From Aminobacter aminovorans (lineage in GTDB: Bacteria > Pseudomonadota > Alphaproteobacteria > Rhizobiales > Rhizobiaceae), in assembly GCF_900445235.1 (NCBI RefSeq), contig NZ_UFSM01000001.1, forward strand, positions 4,417,501 to 4,481,500: 64,000 nt of DNA, read 5' to 3'. Below, in pieces: positions 42,888 to 54,289 of this stretch. Position 1 is the first letter of the stretch. Every line of letters begins with the position of its first letter. Both the position numbers and the translations under genes were made by a program. The notes below the pieces were generated by a model. The model worked only from the letters and a program-made list of their open reading frames with translations. It was not told the origin of the DNA and ran no database searches.

Positions 42888-42919
42888 GGGATGCCCGGCC
42901 CCACGGGGTCGGGCATCCC
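42888..42919 (+). terminator. Hairpin downstream of the binding-protein gene
   Basis: A near-perfect 15-bp stem (GGGATGCCCGGCCCC / GGGGTCGGGCATCCC, one G-T pair) begins 12 nt after the stop at 42876. There is no T-run. It marks the probable 3' end of the dgd-hcm gene train. Confidence 0.65.
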
Positions 42920-43017
42920 GCCGGCACTGGCGCACAGGATTATGTGCCTGTCAGGGGCCAATCGATGCGGCGCGGCCGAATTTTCCTGCTAGAAGGATCC
43001 GCCACCGGGTCCCCGAA

Positions 43018-43449
43018 ATGAACCACACGATCACCGTCCTCGATAAGCCGTCTTCCGACGAGCTCGACATCAGCGGCGAACGCCTCGCCACCTTCAATTC
43101 AGGGGATGTCGGCCCGGCAGAAAAGCAAGCGCTGATCGTTGCCGTCCGCGACGAAACCGAAAAACTCCTTGGCGGAATCTCGGGCTACACCGCCTGGGGC
43201 TGGCTCTACATACAGTGGCTTTGGGTCGACGACAGCCTGCGCGGCCAGAACATGGCGTCACGCATGCTCGAGGCGGCCGAGGACGAGGCCACCCGGCGCG
43301 GCTGCCACGGGGCCTATATCGACACCTTCAACCCGACGGCGCTGAAGGTCTATCAGCGCCAGGGCTACAAGCCCTTCGGCGAGCTGGCAGATTTCCCCAA
43401 GGGGCGCACGCGGACCTTCCTGTCCAAGCCGCTCCAGCCGGCGGCCTGA
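43018..43449 (+). CDS. GNAT-family N-acetyltransferase
   Basis: A 143-aa acetyl-CoA-dependent acetyltransferase. The acetyl-CoA-binding core is LWVDDSLRGQNMASRMLEAAE (about residues 68-88, containing RGQNMAS), followed by YIDTFNPTALKVYQRQGYKPFGEL. The acceptor is unknown. It is flanked by the hairpin ending the dgd-hcm train and by the convergent anmK gene, so it appears to be a single-gene unit. Confidence 0.85.
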   Translation: MNHTITVLDKPSSDELDISGERLATFNSGDVGPAEKQALIVAVRDETEKLLGGISGYTAWGWLYIQWLWVDDSLRGQNMASRMLEAAEDEATRRGCHGAYIDTFNPTALKVYQRQGYKPFGELADFPKGRTRTFLSKPLQPAA

Positions 43450-43517
43450 ACCGGCGGCAACTTGCTTGCCGCCCCGTCGATGGACTGGCTGCCTTGCAGG
43501 TCGCAGCCTGCAACCGG

Positions 43518-44636
43518 TCAGCCGGCGATGCGGCCGCCGGTCATCGGCTGAGGCACACCTGTCGTGCTCGGAAAACTGATCGGCATGCCGCGCAGGACAC
43601 GTACGGCGAGGAAGGCAAAGCACTCGGCTTCCACCGCATCGCCGCGCCAGCCGATCGTGTCGGCAGAGACGGCATCGACGCCGGCGTGCTCGCGCAGCAT
43701 CGCCATGAAGGTCGGGTTGTGGCGGCCGCCGCCCGAGACAAACAGCTTGTTCGGCCGCTGCGGCAGGAGGTCGAGCGCCTTGCCGACGCAGGACGCGCTG
43801 AAGGCGGTCAGGGTGGCGGCACCGTCCGCGTTGCTCAGCCCGTCGGCCATCCCTGCGGTGAAATCGAAGCGGTCGAGCGACTTGGGATAGGCAGCAGTGA
43901 GATAGGGGTGTTCGAGCAGGCGCGCGAGCCTCGCCTCGTCGACGCTGCCGGCGGCGGCGAGCGCCCCGCCCCGGTCCATCTCGCCCAGCCCCCGCGCCTT
44001 GACGAAGTCGTTGATCGGCGCGTTGGCCGGGCCGGTGTCGAAGGCGACGAGGTCGGACTTGCCGTCCCACCAGGTGACGTTGCCGACGCCGCCGAGATTG
44101 AGGATGGCGCTGTCGCCGCTTGCACCTGCCGTGCCAAGAAGTGCGGCGTGGTAGGCGGCGGCCAGCGGCGCGCCCTGCCCGCCGGCACGGATGTCGGCAG
44201 TGCGGAAATCATAGACCACCTTGGTGCCGAGGAGCGACTGCATCAGCGCGCCATCGCCGAGCTGGCGCGTCTCGCCCGGCAGGCCGCCCTTCTGCGGGCC
44301 GCGATGCAGCACGGTCTGGCCATGGAAGCCGATGACGCCGATGTCGCTCATCGCCATGCCGGCGCCCTCGACGACCTGGCGCACGGCAGCCGACTGGGCG
44401 CGGGTCAGGGCTTCTTCGGCGCTGGCGAAGATCGCAGGCTCCGGCCCCTCGAAGTTCCAGACCCGGGCTTCGGCCTGCGCCTGCTCCAGCATCGGCCGGA
44501 CGGAGGCCTCGTAAGGCACGAGCGCGTAGGGACCGAAGGCCTCGATGCGCTCGCCGTCGGTCTTGAGCAGTGCGACGTCGATGTTGCCGTCGAGCACGGT
44601 TCCGGTCATCAGCCCGACCGACCAGATGGGTTGCAT
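43518..44636 (-). CDS. anmK: Anhydro-N-acetylmuramic acid kinase
   Basis: Phosphorylates and hydrolyses 1,6-anhydroMurNAc to MurNAc-6-phosphate, the substrate of MurQ encoded in the same locus. The 372-aa protein has the family ATPase motifs: [16 protein letters not shown] at the N-terminus (canonical AnmK reads GxMSGTSxDG), [11 protein letters not shown] near residue 115, [11 protein letters not shown] near 180 and [10 protein letters not shown] near 295. The ATG at 44636 lies 2 nt after the beta-lactamase-like gene. It is the last gene of the recycling operon. Confidence 0.92.
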   Translation of the reverse strand: MQPIWSVGLMTGTVLDGNIDVALLKTDGERIEAFGPYALVPYEASVRPMLEQAQAEARVWNFEGPEPAIFASAEEALTRAQSAAVRQVVEGAGMAMSDIGVIGFHGQTVLHRGPQKGGLPGETRQLGDGALMQSLLGTKVVYDFRTADIRAGGQGAPLAAAYHAALLGTAGASGDSAILNLGGVGNVTWWDGKSDLVAFDTGPANAPINDFVKARGLGEMDRGGALAAAGSVDEARLARLLEHPYLTAAYPKSLDRFDFTAGMADGLSNADGAATLTAFSASCVGKALDLLPQRPNKLFVSGGGRHNPTFMAMLREHAGVDAVSADTIGWRGDAVEAECFAFLAVRVLRGMPISFPSTTGVPQPMTGGRIAG

Positions 44637-44638
44637 GT

Positions 44639-45652
44639 TCAAGCTCCTGTCATGATGTCGCCGACCTGGCGGCGCAGCTCTGTTATGCCGCTGTCGAAAT
44701 GACGCGTCGGGTGGATACGGTTGGTGAGCAGCGTCCAGGCGCGGCCGGCGTCGAAATCGATCCAAAGGCCCGTGCCGGTAAATCCGGTATGGCCGATCGT
44801 GCCTGGGCTGCAGCGGTCGCCGCCGGACCAGCCGGCATAGGCATGCTCCCAACCATGCGTGCGCTTGTCCGAAAGCGGCGTGCGCATCAGCGCGATCGTG
44901 TCGGCAGAAGCGCCGCTGCCGTCGAGCAGGCCGTGCGCGAAAGCCAGAACCGAGGCGGCCGTGCCGAACAGTCCGGCATGCCCGGCGCCCTGCAGTGCTG
45001 CGCAATTGTCGTCATGGACCTCGCCTGACAGCACCCGGTGACGCCAGGTGCAGTCCTCGGTCGCTGCCGCCTGTTCCGGATCGGCCGAAAAGGCAAAGCC
45101 CTTGCCGGCGTCCATGCCGCGGATCCATGTGCCCGACAGGCGCTCCATGGCAAAGCCGAGCAGGATGAAGTTGATGTCGGAGTAGACAGGCGCATCGAGC
45201 TTTCGCCATTGGCGCTGCAGGATGAAGGTCCGCAGCAGATCCGGATCGCGGCCATAGCTGTAGATCGGCTCGACTGCCGGGAACGGCGTCTGGTGGCCGA
45301 GACACTGCCGGAAGGTGACCTGCCGCTCCCAGGCGTCGGCTTCGTACTGGCGCAGATCAGGCAGGACCGTCGTCAACGGCGCGTCGAGCTCGATGGTGCC
45401 CGCCTCGGCCAGCGCCAGGATGCGCGGCGTGGTAAAGATGACCTTGGTCAACGACGCCAGGTCGAACCAGGTCTCCTGCTGCATCGGGCGCTCGGACGGC
45501 ACGCGCTGCGCATGGCCGATGGCGCGGGAGAACCGCTGGCCGTCCTTGTCGACGATGGCAAATACGCCGCCGGGAATCCGACCAGCGGCGACGGCCCGTT
45601 CGAGCGGGACAAATGCACGCTCGAAACGCTTGGCGATGTCGTGGCTGGCCAT
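44639..45652 (-). CDS. Class C beta-lactamase-fold serine hydrolase (YfeW-like)
   Basis: A 337-aa serine hydrolase of the AmpC/PBP family. The nucleophile motif SxxK is SLTK in [10 protein letters not shown] (about residue 69), the second motif is Tyr-x-Asn-like YSDINF (about 160), and [10 protein letters not shown] supplies the third strand (about 283). No signal peptide is seen, so it may be cytoplasmic. In E. coli the homologous yfeW (PBP4B) sits in the murQ-murP operon, so a role in trimming muropeptides is more likely than antibiotic resistance. It is coupled to anmK (2-nt gap). Confidence 0.82.
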   Translation of the reverse strand: MASHDIAKRFERAFVPLERAVAAGRIPGGVFAIVDKDGQRFSRAIGHAQRVPSERPMQQETWFDLASLTKVIFTTPRILALAEAGTIELDAPLTTVLPDLRQYEADAWERQVTFRQCLGHQTPFPAVEPIYSYGRDPDLLRTFILQRQWRKLDAPVYSDINFILLGFAMERLSGTWIRGMDAGKGFAFSADPEQAAATEDCTWRHRVLSGEVHDDNCAALQGAGHAGLFGTAASVLAFAHGLLDGSGASADTIALMRTPLSDKRTHGWEHAYAGWSGGDRCSPGTIGHTGFTGTGLWIDFDAGRAWTLLTNRIHPTRHFDSGITELRRQVGDIMTGA

Positions 45653-45663
45653 GTTCGCTTTCC

Positions 45664-47424
45664 TCAGGCCTCGGCGCGGACCTTGTGATCTGCGCCGTAT
45701 TGCATCCATGTCGCGGCAGGCGGCTCGTAGCCGACCGGGCGCACCAGCGACGGCACCTGGCGGGTGTCGATCTCGAAATGCTGCTTGCGGCGGTCGATGG
45801 TGGGCACGGCAGCGATCAGCTTCCTGGTGTAGGGGTGCTGAGGGTCGGACAGCACCGATTTCGCATCGCCGATCTCGACGATCTGCCCGGCATACATCAC
45901 CGCGACACGATGCGCGATGCGCTCGACCACTGCCATGTCGTGCGAGATGAACAGATAAGCGAGACCGTATTCGTGCTGTAGGTCGACCAACAGCTCGAGC
46001 ACGCGGGCCTGGACCGAGACGTCGAGCGCCGATACCGCCTCGTCGAGCACCACGACCGACGGATTGAGCATCAGCGCGCGCGCAATGCACAGGCGCTGGC
46101 GCTGGCCGCCGGAGAACTGGTGCGGATAACGGGCAAGGCTGTCCTCGGGCAGGCCGACGCGTTTGAGCAGCGCTGCCATCCTGTCGCGAACCTTGACGTC
46201 GATGGGCGCGCCGGTGGCGATTACCGGCTCGGCCAGGAGTTGCTCGACATTGAGACGCGGATTGAGCGAGGCATAGGGGTTCTGGAACACCATCTGCACC
46301 GGCAGCCGGCTCTGACCAGGTCGCGCCGCCTGGGCTTCCACCGAAAACGCCCCGCGCGTCGGAGAGACGAGGCCGAGTACGGCGCGTGCCGTGGTCGACT
46401 TGCCCGAGCCGCTTTCGCCGACGATCGCCAGCGTTTCGCCCGGCATCAGGTCGAAGGCGACGCCGTCGACGGCATGCACCGCGCCTACCGACTTGCTGAA
46501 CCAGCCGCCCTTCAGCGGATAGCGCACGACGAGATCGTCGACCTCGAGCTTCGGCCTGGGCAGCGGCGCTGCCGCGCGCGCTCCGTCGGTTCTCACAGCC
46601 ACGCCACTGGAGAAGTGCGGCACCGCATGCAGCAGATGCTGGGTGTAGGGGTGCTGCGGCTCGTCGAGGATCTGGCTCAGCTCGCCCTGCTCGACGACCC
46701 TGCCGTCCTGCATCACCACCACACGGTCGGCGATGCCGGCGACGAGGCCGATGTCGTGGCTGATGAAGATCATCGACATGCCGGTTTCGCGCTTGAGCTC
46801 GGCCAGCAGTGCCATGATCTGCGCCTGGACTGTGACGTCGAGAGCGGTCGTCGGCTCGTCGGCGATCAAAAGGCGTGGATTGCAGGCGAGCGCCATGGCG
46901 ATCATCACACGCTGAAGCATGCCGCCCGACAGTTCGTTCGGCGTCGCCTTGAGCCGCCGTTCGGCATCGGGAATACGCACCCGCTCGAGTGCGTCGCGCG
47001 CAGCCGTGCGTGCCTGCGCGCCGGTCAGGCCACGATGCAGGCGGAACGATTCCTCAATCTGGGCACCGATGGTCAGCACCGGATTGAGCGAGGTCATCGG
47101 CTCCTGGAAGATCACGCCGATCTCGGCGCCGCGAATGCCGGTCAGCTGCTGCTTGCCGGCGCTGGTGACGTCAAGCACGCTGCCGTCGGCACGCAGCAGT
47201 TCGATCTTGCCGCTGGTGATGCGGCCGCCGGCATAGTCGATCAGGCGGTTGCTCGACAGTGCGGTGACCGACTTGCCCGAGCCGCTCTCGCCGACGATCG
47301 CCAGCACCTCGCCGACGCCGAGGTCGAAGCTCACGCCATGCACGACTTCCTTGGCGCTGTCCGCCGGGCCGAAGCTGACATGCAGATCGCGGACCGAAAG
47401 GATCGGCTTCATTTCCGATGCCAT
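45664..47424 (-). CDS. Oligopeptide/muropeptide ABC transporter, fused double ATPase (DppD-DppF)
   Basis: A 586-aa protein with two complete ABC ATPase domains in tandem. Domain 1 has Walker [11 protein letters not shown] (about residue 45), LSGGMLQRV (about 165) and ADEPTTALD (about 185). Domain 2 has [10 protein letters not shown] (about 335), [15 protein letters not shown] (about 450) and [11 protein letters not shown] (about 475). Each ends in an oligopeptide-type extension (EPQHPYT, DPQHPYT). It energises the DppB/DppC permeases encoded upstream. The ATG at 47424 is 2 nt after dppC; a GTG two codons earlier is possible. Confidence 0.9.
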   Translation of the reverse strand: MASEMKPILSVRDLHVSFGPADSAKEVVHGVSFDLGVGEVLAIVGESGSGKSVTALSSNRLIDYAGGRITSGKIELLRADGSVLDVTSAGKQQLTGIRGAEIGVIFQEPMTSLNPVLTIGAQIEESFRLHRGLTGAQARTAARDALERVRIPDAERRLKATPNELSGGMLQRVMIAMALACNPRLLIADEPTTALDVTVQAQIMALLAELKRETGMSMIFISHDIGLVAGIADRVVVMQDGRVVEQGELSQILDEPQHPYTQHLLHAVPHFSSGVAVRTDGARAAAPLPRPKLEVDDLVVRYPLKGGWFSKSVGAVHAVDGVAFDLMPGETLAIVGESGSGKSTTARAVLGLVSPTRGAFSVEAQAARPGQSRLPVQMVFQNPYASLNPRLNVEQLLAEPVIATGAPIDVKVRDRMAALLKRVGLPEDSLARYPHQFSGGQRQRLCIARALMLNPSVVVLDEAVSALDVSVQARVLELLVDLQHEYGLAYLFISHDMAVVERIAHRVAVMYAGQIVEIGDAKSVLSDPQHPYTRKLIAAVPTIDRRKQHFEIDTRQVPSLVRPVGYEPPAATWMQYGADHKVRAEA

Positions 47425-47426
47425 CG

Positions 47427-48263
47427 TCACGCCCTCCTCGTCTTGGGGTCGAGGATGTCGCGCAGCGCATCGCCCAGAAGGTTGAAGCCAAGGATCGATA
47501 GCATGATGGCAACGGCCGGGAAGGCCAGCAGCCACGGCGCCTGCTCCATCAGGTTGCGTGCATCGCTCAGCATCAGGCCGAGCGACGAGGCCGGCGGCTG
47601 GGTGCCGAGGCCGAGGAAGCTCAGGCCGGCCTCGGTCAGCAGCGCCCAGGCCAGCGCCAGCGTGACCTGCACGGTGAGCGGCGCCACCAGGTTGAGCAGC
47701 AGGTGCCGGGTCAGGATATAGGTGCGGCTCGAGCCGAAGGTGCGGGCGGCATCGACGAAATCGCGGGCCTTGAGCGACAGCGCCGGGCCGCGCACGACAC
47801 GGGTGAAGATCGGCGTGTAGACGATGCTGATGGCAGCGACGCTGGTCCAGGTGCCGGGGCCGATGATGGTGACGATCAGCAGCGCCAGAAGGATCGCCGG
47901 GAAGGCCAGCAGCACGTCCATGAAGCGCATCAGCAGCGTGTCCCAGCGGCCGCCGGACCAGGCGGCGGTGAGGCCCAGCACGGTGCCGGCGAGCGTCGCA
48001 AGTGCGACGGAGAAGAACGCCACGGTGAAGGACTGGCCGATGCCCTTCATCAGGCGGCTCATCACGTCGCGGCCGAACAGGTCTGTGCCCATCCAGTAGG
48101 ACGACGTCGGCGCATGCAGGCGGTCGATGCGGTACTGCATCAGCGGGTAGTGCGGAGTCAGGCCCGCAGCGCCAGCCAAGGCGACGACCAGGTAGACCAG
48201 CACGATGGCGCCGCCGATACGGCCGCTGGGATGCGAAAATATGGCCTTCACGACACGCATCAA
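47427..48263 (-). CDS. Oligopeptide-type ABC transporter permease DppC
   Basis: A 278-aa inner-membrane permease with about six helices. The N-terminus has the OppC/DppC signature and HYPLMQYRIDRLHAPTSSYWMGTDLFGRDVMSR split by the family's GTDxxGRD motif (about residues 57-64). The EAA loop (EAGLSFLGLGTQPP) is near residue 210. It overlaps the upstream dppB by 4 nt and precedes the fused ATPase by 2 nt, making a complete importer with the binding protein upstream. Confidence 0.9.
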   Translation of the reverse strand: MMRVVKAIFSHPSGRIGGAIVLVYLVVALAGAAGLTPHYPLMQYRIDRLHAPTSSYWMGTDLFGRDVMSRLMKGIGQSFTVAFFSVALATLAGTVLGLTAAWSGGRWDTLLMRFMDVLLAFPAILLALLIVTIIGPGTWTSVAAISIVYTPIFTRVVRGPALSLKARDFVDAARTFGSSRTYILTRHLLLNLVAPLTVQVTLALAWALLTEAGLSFLGLGTQPPASSLGLMLSDARNLMEQAPWLLAFPAVAIMLSILGFNLLGDALRDILDPKTRRA

Positions 48264-49219
48264 CGGCCCTCCAGGCGAATACGGGGGTCGAGCGCGGCAT
48301 AAGCCAGGTCGACGAGCAGATTGACGATCATGAAGTTGAGGGCAATGAACAGCACGGCCCCCTGCACCAGCGCATAGTCGCGCTGCAGGATGGCTTCGAG
48401 CACCATGCGGCCGAGGCCGGGCAGCGCATAGATCTGTTCGACGATGACGGCGCCGCCGAGCAGATAGCCGAACTCGATGCCGCTCAGCGTGACGACCGGC
48501 ACCAGCGCGTTGGGCAAGGCATGGCGCCAGATGACGCTGCGCTCGGAAGCGCCCTTGCTGCGCGCGGTGCGGACATAGTCGTCGCTCAACACGTCGAGCA
48601 TCGCCGAGCGGGTGACGCGGGTGACCGAAGACGCAAAGGCACAGCCGAGCGTGATCGCCGGCAGGATCATCTGGCCGAGATTCTGCAACGGGTCCTGCCA
48701 GAACGGAGTGAACGCCCCCATTGTCGGCAGCACGCCGAAGCCGGCCGACAGGATGTAGATGATGACGAGGCCGACGACGAAGCTCGGCGTCGACTGGCCG
48801 ATCATGGCGGCGATGCGGACGCCGAGATCGGCGGGACGTTCGTTGCGGGTGGCAGCGAAGACGCCGGCCGGCACGCCGATCGACAGCGCGATCAGCATGG
48901 CCAGAAGCGCCAGTTCAAGCGTCAGCGGAAAGCGTTCGAGGATGACCGATAGCACCGGCTTGCCATAGGTCACCGATATGCCGAGATCGCCGCTGAACAG
49001 GCCGGTGAACCAGCGCCAGTACTGGACCGGCCAAGGTTGGTCGATGCCGAAATAGATGGCCAGCGAATCCCGCTGCTGCGGCGTCAGAAGTCCGGCCTCG
49101 GTGCCCAGCATGGCGGTGATGGAATCGCCCGGCACCAGCCGGATGGCGATGAAGACGATGATCGAGACGCCGATCAGCACCAGGGGGAAGGCCCGCAGGC
49201 GACGTATCACGTAACTCAT
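48260..49219 (-). CDS. Oligopeptide-type ABC transporter permease DppB
   Basis: A 319-aa permease with about six transmembrane segments. It has the OppB/DppB N-terminus (MSYVIRRLRAFPLVLIGVS) and the EAA-loop region TARSKGASERSVIWRHALPNAL near residue 215. It heterodimerises with DppC. Its start is 152 nt after the binding-protein gene, behind two hairpins, so expression may be lower than that of the binding protein. Confidence 0.9.
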   Translation of the reverse strand: MSYVIRRLRAFPLVLIGVSIIVFIAIRLVPGDSITAMLGTEAGLLTPQQRDSLAIYFGIDQPWPVQYWRWFTGLFSGDLGISVTYGKPVLSVILERFPLTLELALLAMLIALSIGVPAGVFAATRNERPADLGVRIAAMIGQSTPSFVVGLVIIYILSAGFGVLPTMGAFTPFWQDPLQNLGQMILPAITLGCAFASSVTRVTRSAMLDVLSDDYVRTARSKGASERSVIWRHALPNALVPVVTLSGIEFGYLLGGAVIVEQIYALPGLGRMVLEAILQRDYALVQGAVLFIALNFMIVNLLVDLAYAALDPRIRLEGR

Positions 49220-49295
49220 GGCGTAAGGACCATCTGGAGTTGGGGAGCCGTTGCGGTTCCCGGGCTAAACCGGCAAAGGCCGATCGGGATTCAAG

Positions 49296-49361
49296 GGCGG
49301 TCGCCATCGGCTCAACGGCGACCGCCTTTGGGCGGCGACAGGGAGATGCCCGCCGCCCAAA
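49296..49361 (-). terminator. Two stem-loops between dppA and dppB
   Basis: Reading from dppA, the first hairpin has 11-bp arms at 49351-49361 and 49327-49337 (GGGCGGCG core). The second has 10-bp arms at 49317-49326 and 49296-49305 (GGCGGTCGCC). Neither has a T-run. Such loops after binding-protein genes commonly stabilise the upstream message or attenuate transcription. Confidence 0.6.
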
Positions 49362-49371
49362 ACGCCTGCTG

Positions 49372-50886
49372 CTACTGGATGGTGACCTTGCCGAGGCTGA
49401 CCAGCGAGCCGGTCGGCATCGGCACGAAGCCTTGCACGTTCTTCTGCTGGGCGGTGTAGCCATAGCCGGTGTAGAGCCAGATCCACGGCGCCTTTTCGGC
49501 AAGCTGCTTGTCGAACTCGGCGAAGATTGCCTTGCGCTTTTCCGGATCGGTCTCGGCGCGGCCGTCCTGCAGCAGCTTGTCGAGCGTGTCGTCGGCGAAG
49601 TTGGAAACCTTCTGCAGGTTGCCGTTCTTGGTCCAGTAGCGGTTGTACATGGTGTAGGGGTCGGGACGGCCGCCATTCAGCGCCACCGCCATGTCGAAGT
49701 CGCCCTTCAGCCAGGTGTCGACATAGACGTTGAGCTCCATCATCTTGATGTCGAGCTTGACGCCGATCTCGGCCAGCTGCGACTGCAGCACCTGGGCCTC
49801 GGCGGCAGCCGTCGGCGGCTCGCCGGTGGCAGCGATCACGGTGGCGCTGAAGCCATCGGCAAAACCGGCATCTGCCATCAGCTTCTTCGCCTTCTCGACG
49901 TCCTGCTTGTAGCAGAACAGCGAATTCGGATCGGAAGCGAAGAATGGTGCGGTAATCGGCCCGGTCACCTGGCCTTCGCCGAGGGATGCCGTGTCGAGCA
50001 CCGCCTTGCGGTCGACGGCGCAGGAGATCGCCTGGCGCACGGCAAGCTCGTTCATCGGCTTGCGCGCCGGGTTGAGCTGCAGCACGTGGTAGGCGAGCAG
50101 AGGCGCACGGTTGAGCTGGAGCTTCGGCTCGTTGGGCACCAGCGTCGCAATCAGCGGATCGTTGAGCAGTGCGAAGTCGATCTGGCCGGTGCGCATGGCA
50201 GCGAGGATCGCGGTTTCGTCGGGCAATACGCTGATCTCGATGCCGTCGACGCCGGTCGCACCGCCGGCCCAGTCCTTGTTGGAAACAAGTGCGGCCTTGG
50301 AGTTGGGATCCCACTTCTCAAGCTTGAACGGACCCGAGCCGACAGCCTTCGTGCCTATGCTGCCGGCCGCGATCTCGCTTGCCGGGACGATCGACGAATT
50401 GGTGTCGGTCATGGCGGTCAGGATCGGCGCGTCGGGCTGCTTCAGCTTGAACACGACGGTGCCTGCATCGGTCGCCTCGATGCTCTCGATGGAGAGATAG
50501 TTGGCGCGGTTGGCGGCACCGGTCTTCTCGTCGAGGATACGCTCGAACGATGCCTTGACGTCGGCCGAGGTCACGGCTGCACCGTTCTGGAACTTGGCCT
50601 TGGGGTCGAGCTTGAAGGTCAGTTGCTTGCCGTCGTCCGCGAATTCCCAGGACGTCGCGATGCCGGGGATGATCTTGAGATCGGCGTCGAGGCGCACGAG
50701 CGGCTCATAGATCAACTCGAGCAGGCGCAGCGACGAAAACGCGGTCTGCTTGTGCGGGTCGAGGCCGGTGGCGTCCTGCGCCCAGGCCATGCGCAGGTTC
50801 GCTGCATCGGCATGGCCGGCGACGGCCGAAAGACCGATCATCACGGCCGTCGTCGCGCCAAGGAAATATCTGAACTTGCTAGTCAT
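49372..50886 (-). CDS. Oligopeptide/muropeptide ABC transporter, periplasmic binding protein
   Basis: A 504-aa SBP_bac_5 (DppA/OppA) family protein with a Sec signal peptide (cleavage after GHADA, about residue 28). The domain begins LRMAWAQDATGLDPHKQTA and has the family LYEPL-like LIYEPLVRLDADLKI. Lying between murQ and the muropeptide-type permeases, it probably binds cell-wall-derived peptides or muropeptides rather than general nutrients. The ATG at 50886 has GGGAGGA upstream; murQ ends 66 nt before it. Confidence 0.9.
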   Translation of the reverse strand: MTSKFRYFLGATTAVMIGLSAVAGHADAANLRMAWAQDATGLDPHKQTAFSSLRLLELIYEPLVRLDADLKIIPGIATSWEFADDGKQLTFKLDPKAKFQNGAAVTSADVKASFERILDEKTGAANRANYLSIESIEATDAGTVVFKLKQPDAPILTAMTDTNSSIVPASEIAAGSIGTKAVGSGPFKLEKWDPNSKAALVSNKDWAGGATGVDGIEISVLPDETAILAAMRTGQIDFALLNDPLIATLVPNEPKLQLNRAPLLAYHVLQLNPARKPMNELAVRQAISCAVDRKAVLDTASLGEGQVTGPITAPFFASDPNSLFCYKQDVEKAKKLMADAGFADGFSATVIAATGEPPTAAAEAQVLQSQLAEIGVKLDIKMMELNVYVDTWLKGDFDMAVALNGGRPDPYTMYNRYWTKNGNLQKVSNFADDTLDKLLQDGRAETDPEKRKAIFAEFDKQLAEKAPWIWLYTGYGYTAQQKNVQGFVPMPTGSLVSLGKVTIQ

Positions 50887-50952
50887 TTCATCCTCCCTGT
50901 TACTCTTTCGCCGGCGGCTGGAATGGCCGCCCGGATCACTCAGTTGCCCGGA

Positions 50953-51885
50953 TCACATGGATGCCTGCTTCGCATCCTGGATTGCTTGCCGCAAGAAGCC
51001 TTTGGAATCGTCCAGCGCTGATCGCGCCGCGGCAGGCTCCATCCCCGTCATGACGATGAGGATTGCCAGCTTCACGTCGTTGTCGGTCTGGGCGAGCGCA
51101 GTTTGCGCCTCTTCCAGCGTGCATTCGGCTGCCTGCATGACGATGCGGGCGGCACGCGCCACGAGCTTCTTGTTCGAGGCCTTCAGGTCGACCATCAGGT
51201 TTTCATAGGTCTTGCCGATGCCGATCATGCTGGCGGTGGTCAGCATGTTGAGCACCAGCTTTTCGGCCGTTCCCGATTTCATCCGCGTCGAACCGGTCAG
51301 CGCCTCGGGGCCGACAACGGGCGAAATGGCGATGTCGGCGATTTCAGCGATCGCCGACTGCGGGTTGCAGGACAAAGCCACCGCGGTGGCGCCGACTTTC
51401 TTTGCATAATTCAGGCCGCCAATGACATAGGGCGTGCGGCCGCTCGCCGCGATCCCGACGACGACGTCCTTGGATGTCAGTTCGATGTCGGCCAGCGCCT
51501 CGGCGCCCTTGGTCTGGCTGTCCTCGGCCCCTTCGGTTGCCTTCAGCAGCGCGCTGTAGCCGCCGGCAATGAGGCCGACCACCATGGTCGCAGGCACGCT
51601 GAAAGTCGGCGGACACTCGGAGGCATCGAGCACGCCGATGCGGCCGCTGGTGCCGGCGCCCATATAGATCAGGCGCCCGCCCTGCCGGAAGGCTGCGATG
51701 GTGCGGTCAACGGCAGCGGCGATCTCTGAAATCACATTCTCGACCGCATGGGCGACAAGCTTGTCTTCGTCGTTGATTTTCCTGAGGACGTCGATGGTCG
51801 GCAAGAGGTCGATGTCCATGGTGCGCGGGTTGCGCTCCTCGGAAACCAATCGCCCCAGTTCCGAAATCAAGGCTTGTTCTGACAC
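50953..51885 (-). CDS. murQ: N-acetylmuramic acid 6-phosphate etherase
   Basis: Cleaves the D-lactyl ether of MurNAc-6-phosphate to give GlcNAc-6-phosphate and D-lactate. The 310-aa SIS-domain protein has the MurQ signature [20 protein letters not shown] (about residues 76-95, including the catalytic Glu of ASECPP) and [13 protein letters not shown] near 205. The start is a GTG at 51885 with AGGTGG upstream. Two predicted regulator sites lie 75-121 nt before it, so murQ probably has its own promoter inside the operon. Confidence 0.95.
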   Translation of the reverse strand: MSEQALISELGRLVSEERNPRTMDIDLLPTIDVLRKINDEDKLVAHAVENVISEIAAAVDRTIAAFRQGGRLIYMGAGTSGRIGVLDASECPPTFSVPATMVVGLIAGGYSALLKATEGAEDSQTKGAEALADIELTSKDVVVGIAASGRTPYVIGGLNYAKKVGATAVALSCNPQSAIAEIADIAISPVVGPEALTGSTRMKSGTAEKLVLNMLTTASMIGIGKTYENLMVDLKASNKKLVARAARIVMQAAECTLEEAQTALAQTDNDVKLAILIVMTGMEPAAARSALDDSKGFLRQAIQDAKQASM

Positions 51886-51959
51886 TTGTCGCCACCTGCC
51901 CGGTTCTCAAAATGCAAGAGCCTCCGGAGCCGGTTCTCCTAGGCTTTCATTAACTTTCT

Positions 51960-51974
51960 AGAATGACATATTCC
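51960..51974. promoter_or_regulatory. Predicted RpiR/MurR-type operator 2 upstream of murQ
   Basis: AGAATGACATATTCC fits the shared pattern GGAAT-N5-ATTCC with one mismatch. It lies 75-89 nt upstream of the murQ start. Confidence 0.6.
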
Positions 51975-51991
51975 TATTGTCAACAAATTTT

Positions 51992-52006
51992 GGAATGGAT
52001 TATTCC
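51992..52006. promoter_or_regulatory. Predicted RpiR/MurR-type operator 3 upstream of murQ
   Basis: GGAATGGATTATTCC is an exact GGAAT-N5-ATTCC inverted repeat. It overlaps the end of the nagK gene and its centre is 32 bp from the preceding site, about three helical turns. Confidence 0.65.
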
Positions 52007-52895
52007 TTGGCAATGAAGGTCCGGTCGAGCTGTCGGGCCAGGATGATCGCCCCCGATACGGCGTCGCCATCCGCCGGTTTGAGGCGACGGCGAACATCGG
52101 GCGCAAGCCAGGGTTCCAGCGGGCTGGCCAGACCGCCGAGCAGGGTGACGCGCGGCGCGCCCTTGTCGAACAGGGTGCGCACGATGGTGTCGATCTGCTC
52201 TGCCGCCGCCTGCACGATGCGGCGTCCGGCGGCGTCCCCCTGGTCGGCATGGCGCATGACGGTGGGCGCAAGTGCTGCGTAGTCGGTGGCGGTTGCCCGG
52301 TCCATCCAGGCCACAGCTTCCATCGGATCGTTGTGGAAGCGCTGCATGACCTCGCTGAGAAGGGCCGAGCGATCATGCCGGCCGTCATTGGCGCGGAGTG
52401 CGAGTTGCACCACCTTCAGGCCGAGATCGGCGCCACTGCCCTCATCCGAGATCGGAAAGCCGTAGCCGCCGACCCTGAGGTCCCGTCCCTCGACGAAACC
52501 CAGCCCGATCGAACCGGTGCCGGCAATGACGATGGCGCCGTCCTTGCCCGAATGGGCGCCAAGGCAGGCACCCATGCCGTCGCTGGTGAAGCCGATGGTG
52601 GCGAAGGGGTGTTCCAGCGCCAGCAGCGCCTCCAGCGCCCCCTTGCGGCCAATGCCGGCAAGGCCGATGCCGGCAAAGGTGCGCGCCAGTTCCGCAGCGC
52701 CGAAGCCGGCCTCCTCGACCGCCGCGCCATAGGCGCGGGCGATCGACGCCCAGGCGATATCGATGCCGAGCCGCGTCGTCGCCGGACCGGAGAGGCCCTG
52801 GCCAAGCACGTCGCCGGCCTCGTCGACGATGCGGGCGCGGCAACCGGTGCCGCCGCCATCGACGCCGAGATAGAAACGGGGGGTCGCGACCGAGC

Positions 52896-52899
<4 letters not shown>
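52000..52899 (-). CDS. BadF/BadG-family N-acetylglucosamine kinase-like protein
   Basis: A 299-aa ASKHA-fold ATPase. The N-terminal phosphate motif is YLGVDGGGTGCRARIVD (about residues 9-25), with IAGTGSIGLGF near 125, SDEGSGADLG near 150 and LLGGLASPLEP near 255. In this locus the expected role is phosphorylating GlcNAc (or MurNAc) released from muropeptides. The ATG at 52899 overlaps the murA stop (ATGA). An upstream in-frame start would lie within murA. Confidence 0.85.
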
Positions 52900-54152
<1,253 letters not shown>

Positions 54153-54237
54153 ATCAAAGAATCCGTTCAGCAGCCGATCGCACCGGCCGAACTGACAAGA
54201 GAGTTGATCGCAATATTCTTCTCTGTCAACCTTGCCT

Positions 54238-54252
54238 GGAATATTCTATTCC
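54238..54252. promoter_or_regulatory. Predicted RpiR/MurR-type operator 1 between murA and rpiR
   Basis: GGAATATTCTATTCC is an exact GGAAT-N5-ATTCC palindrome. It lies 38 nt before the regulator start and 86 nt before murA, so it can control both directions. A half-matching sequence (GCAATATTCTTC) lies 28 bp to the left. Confidence 0.7.
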
Positions 54253-54289
54253 TTAACATCAGCTGGATGAGAGAGCCCCGAGGAGCTTC

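Noticed and set aside
44637..45005. N-terminal extension of anmK
   Set aside because: It lies within the beta-lactamase-like gene in another frame; AnmK homology begins at the ATG at 44636.
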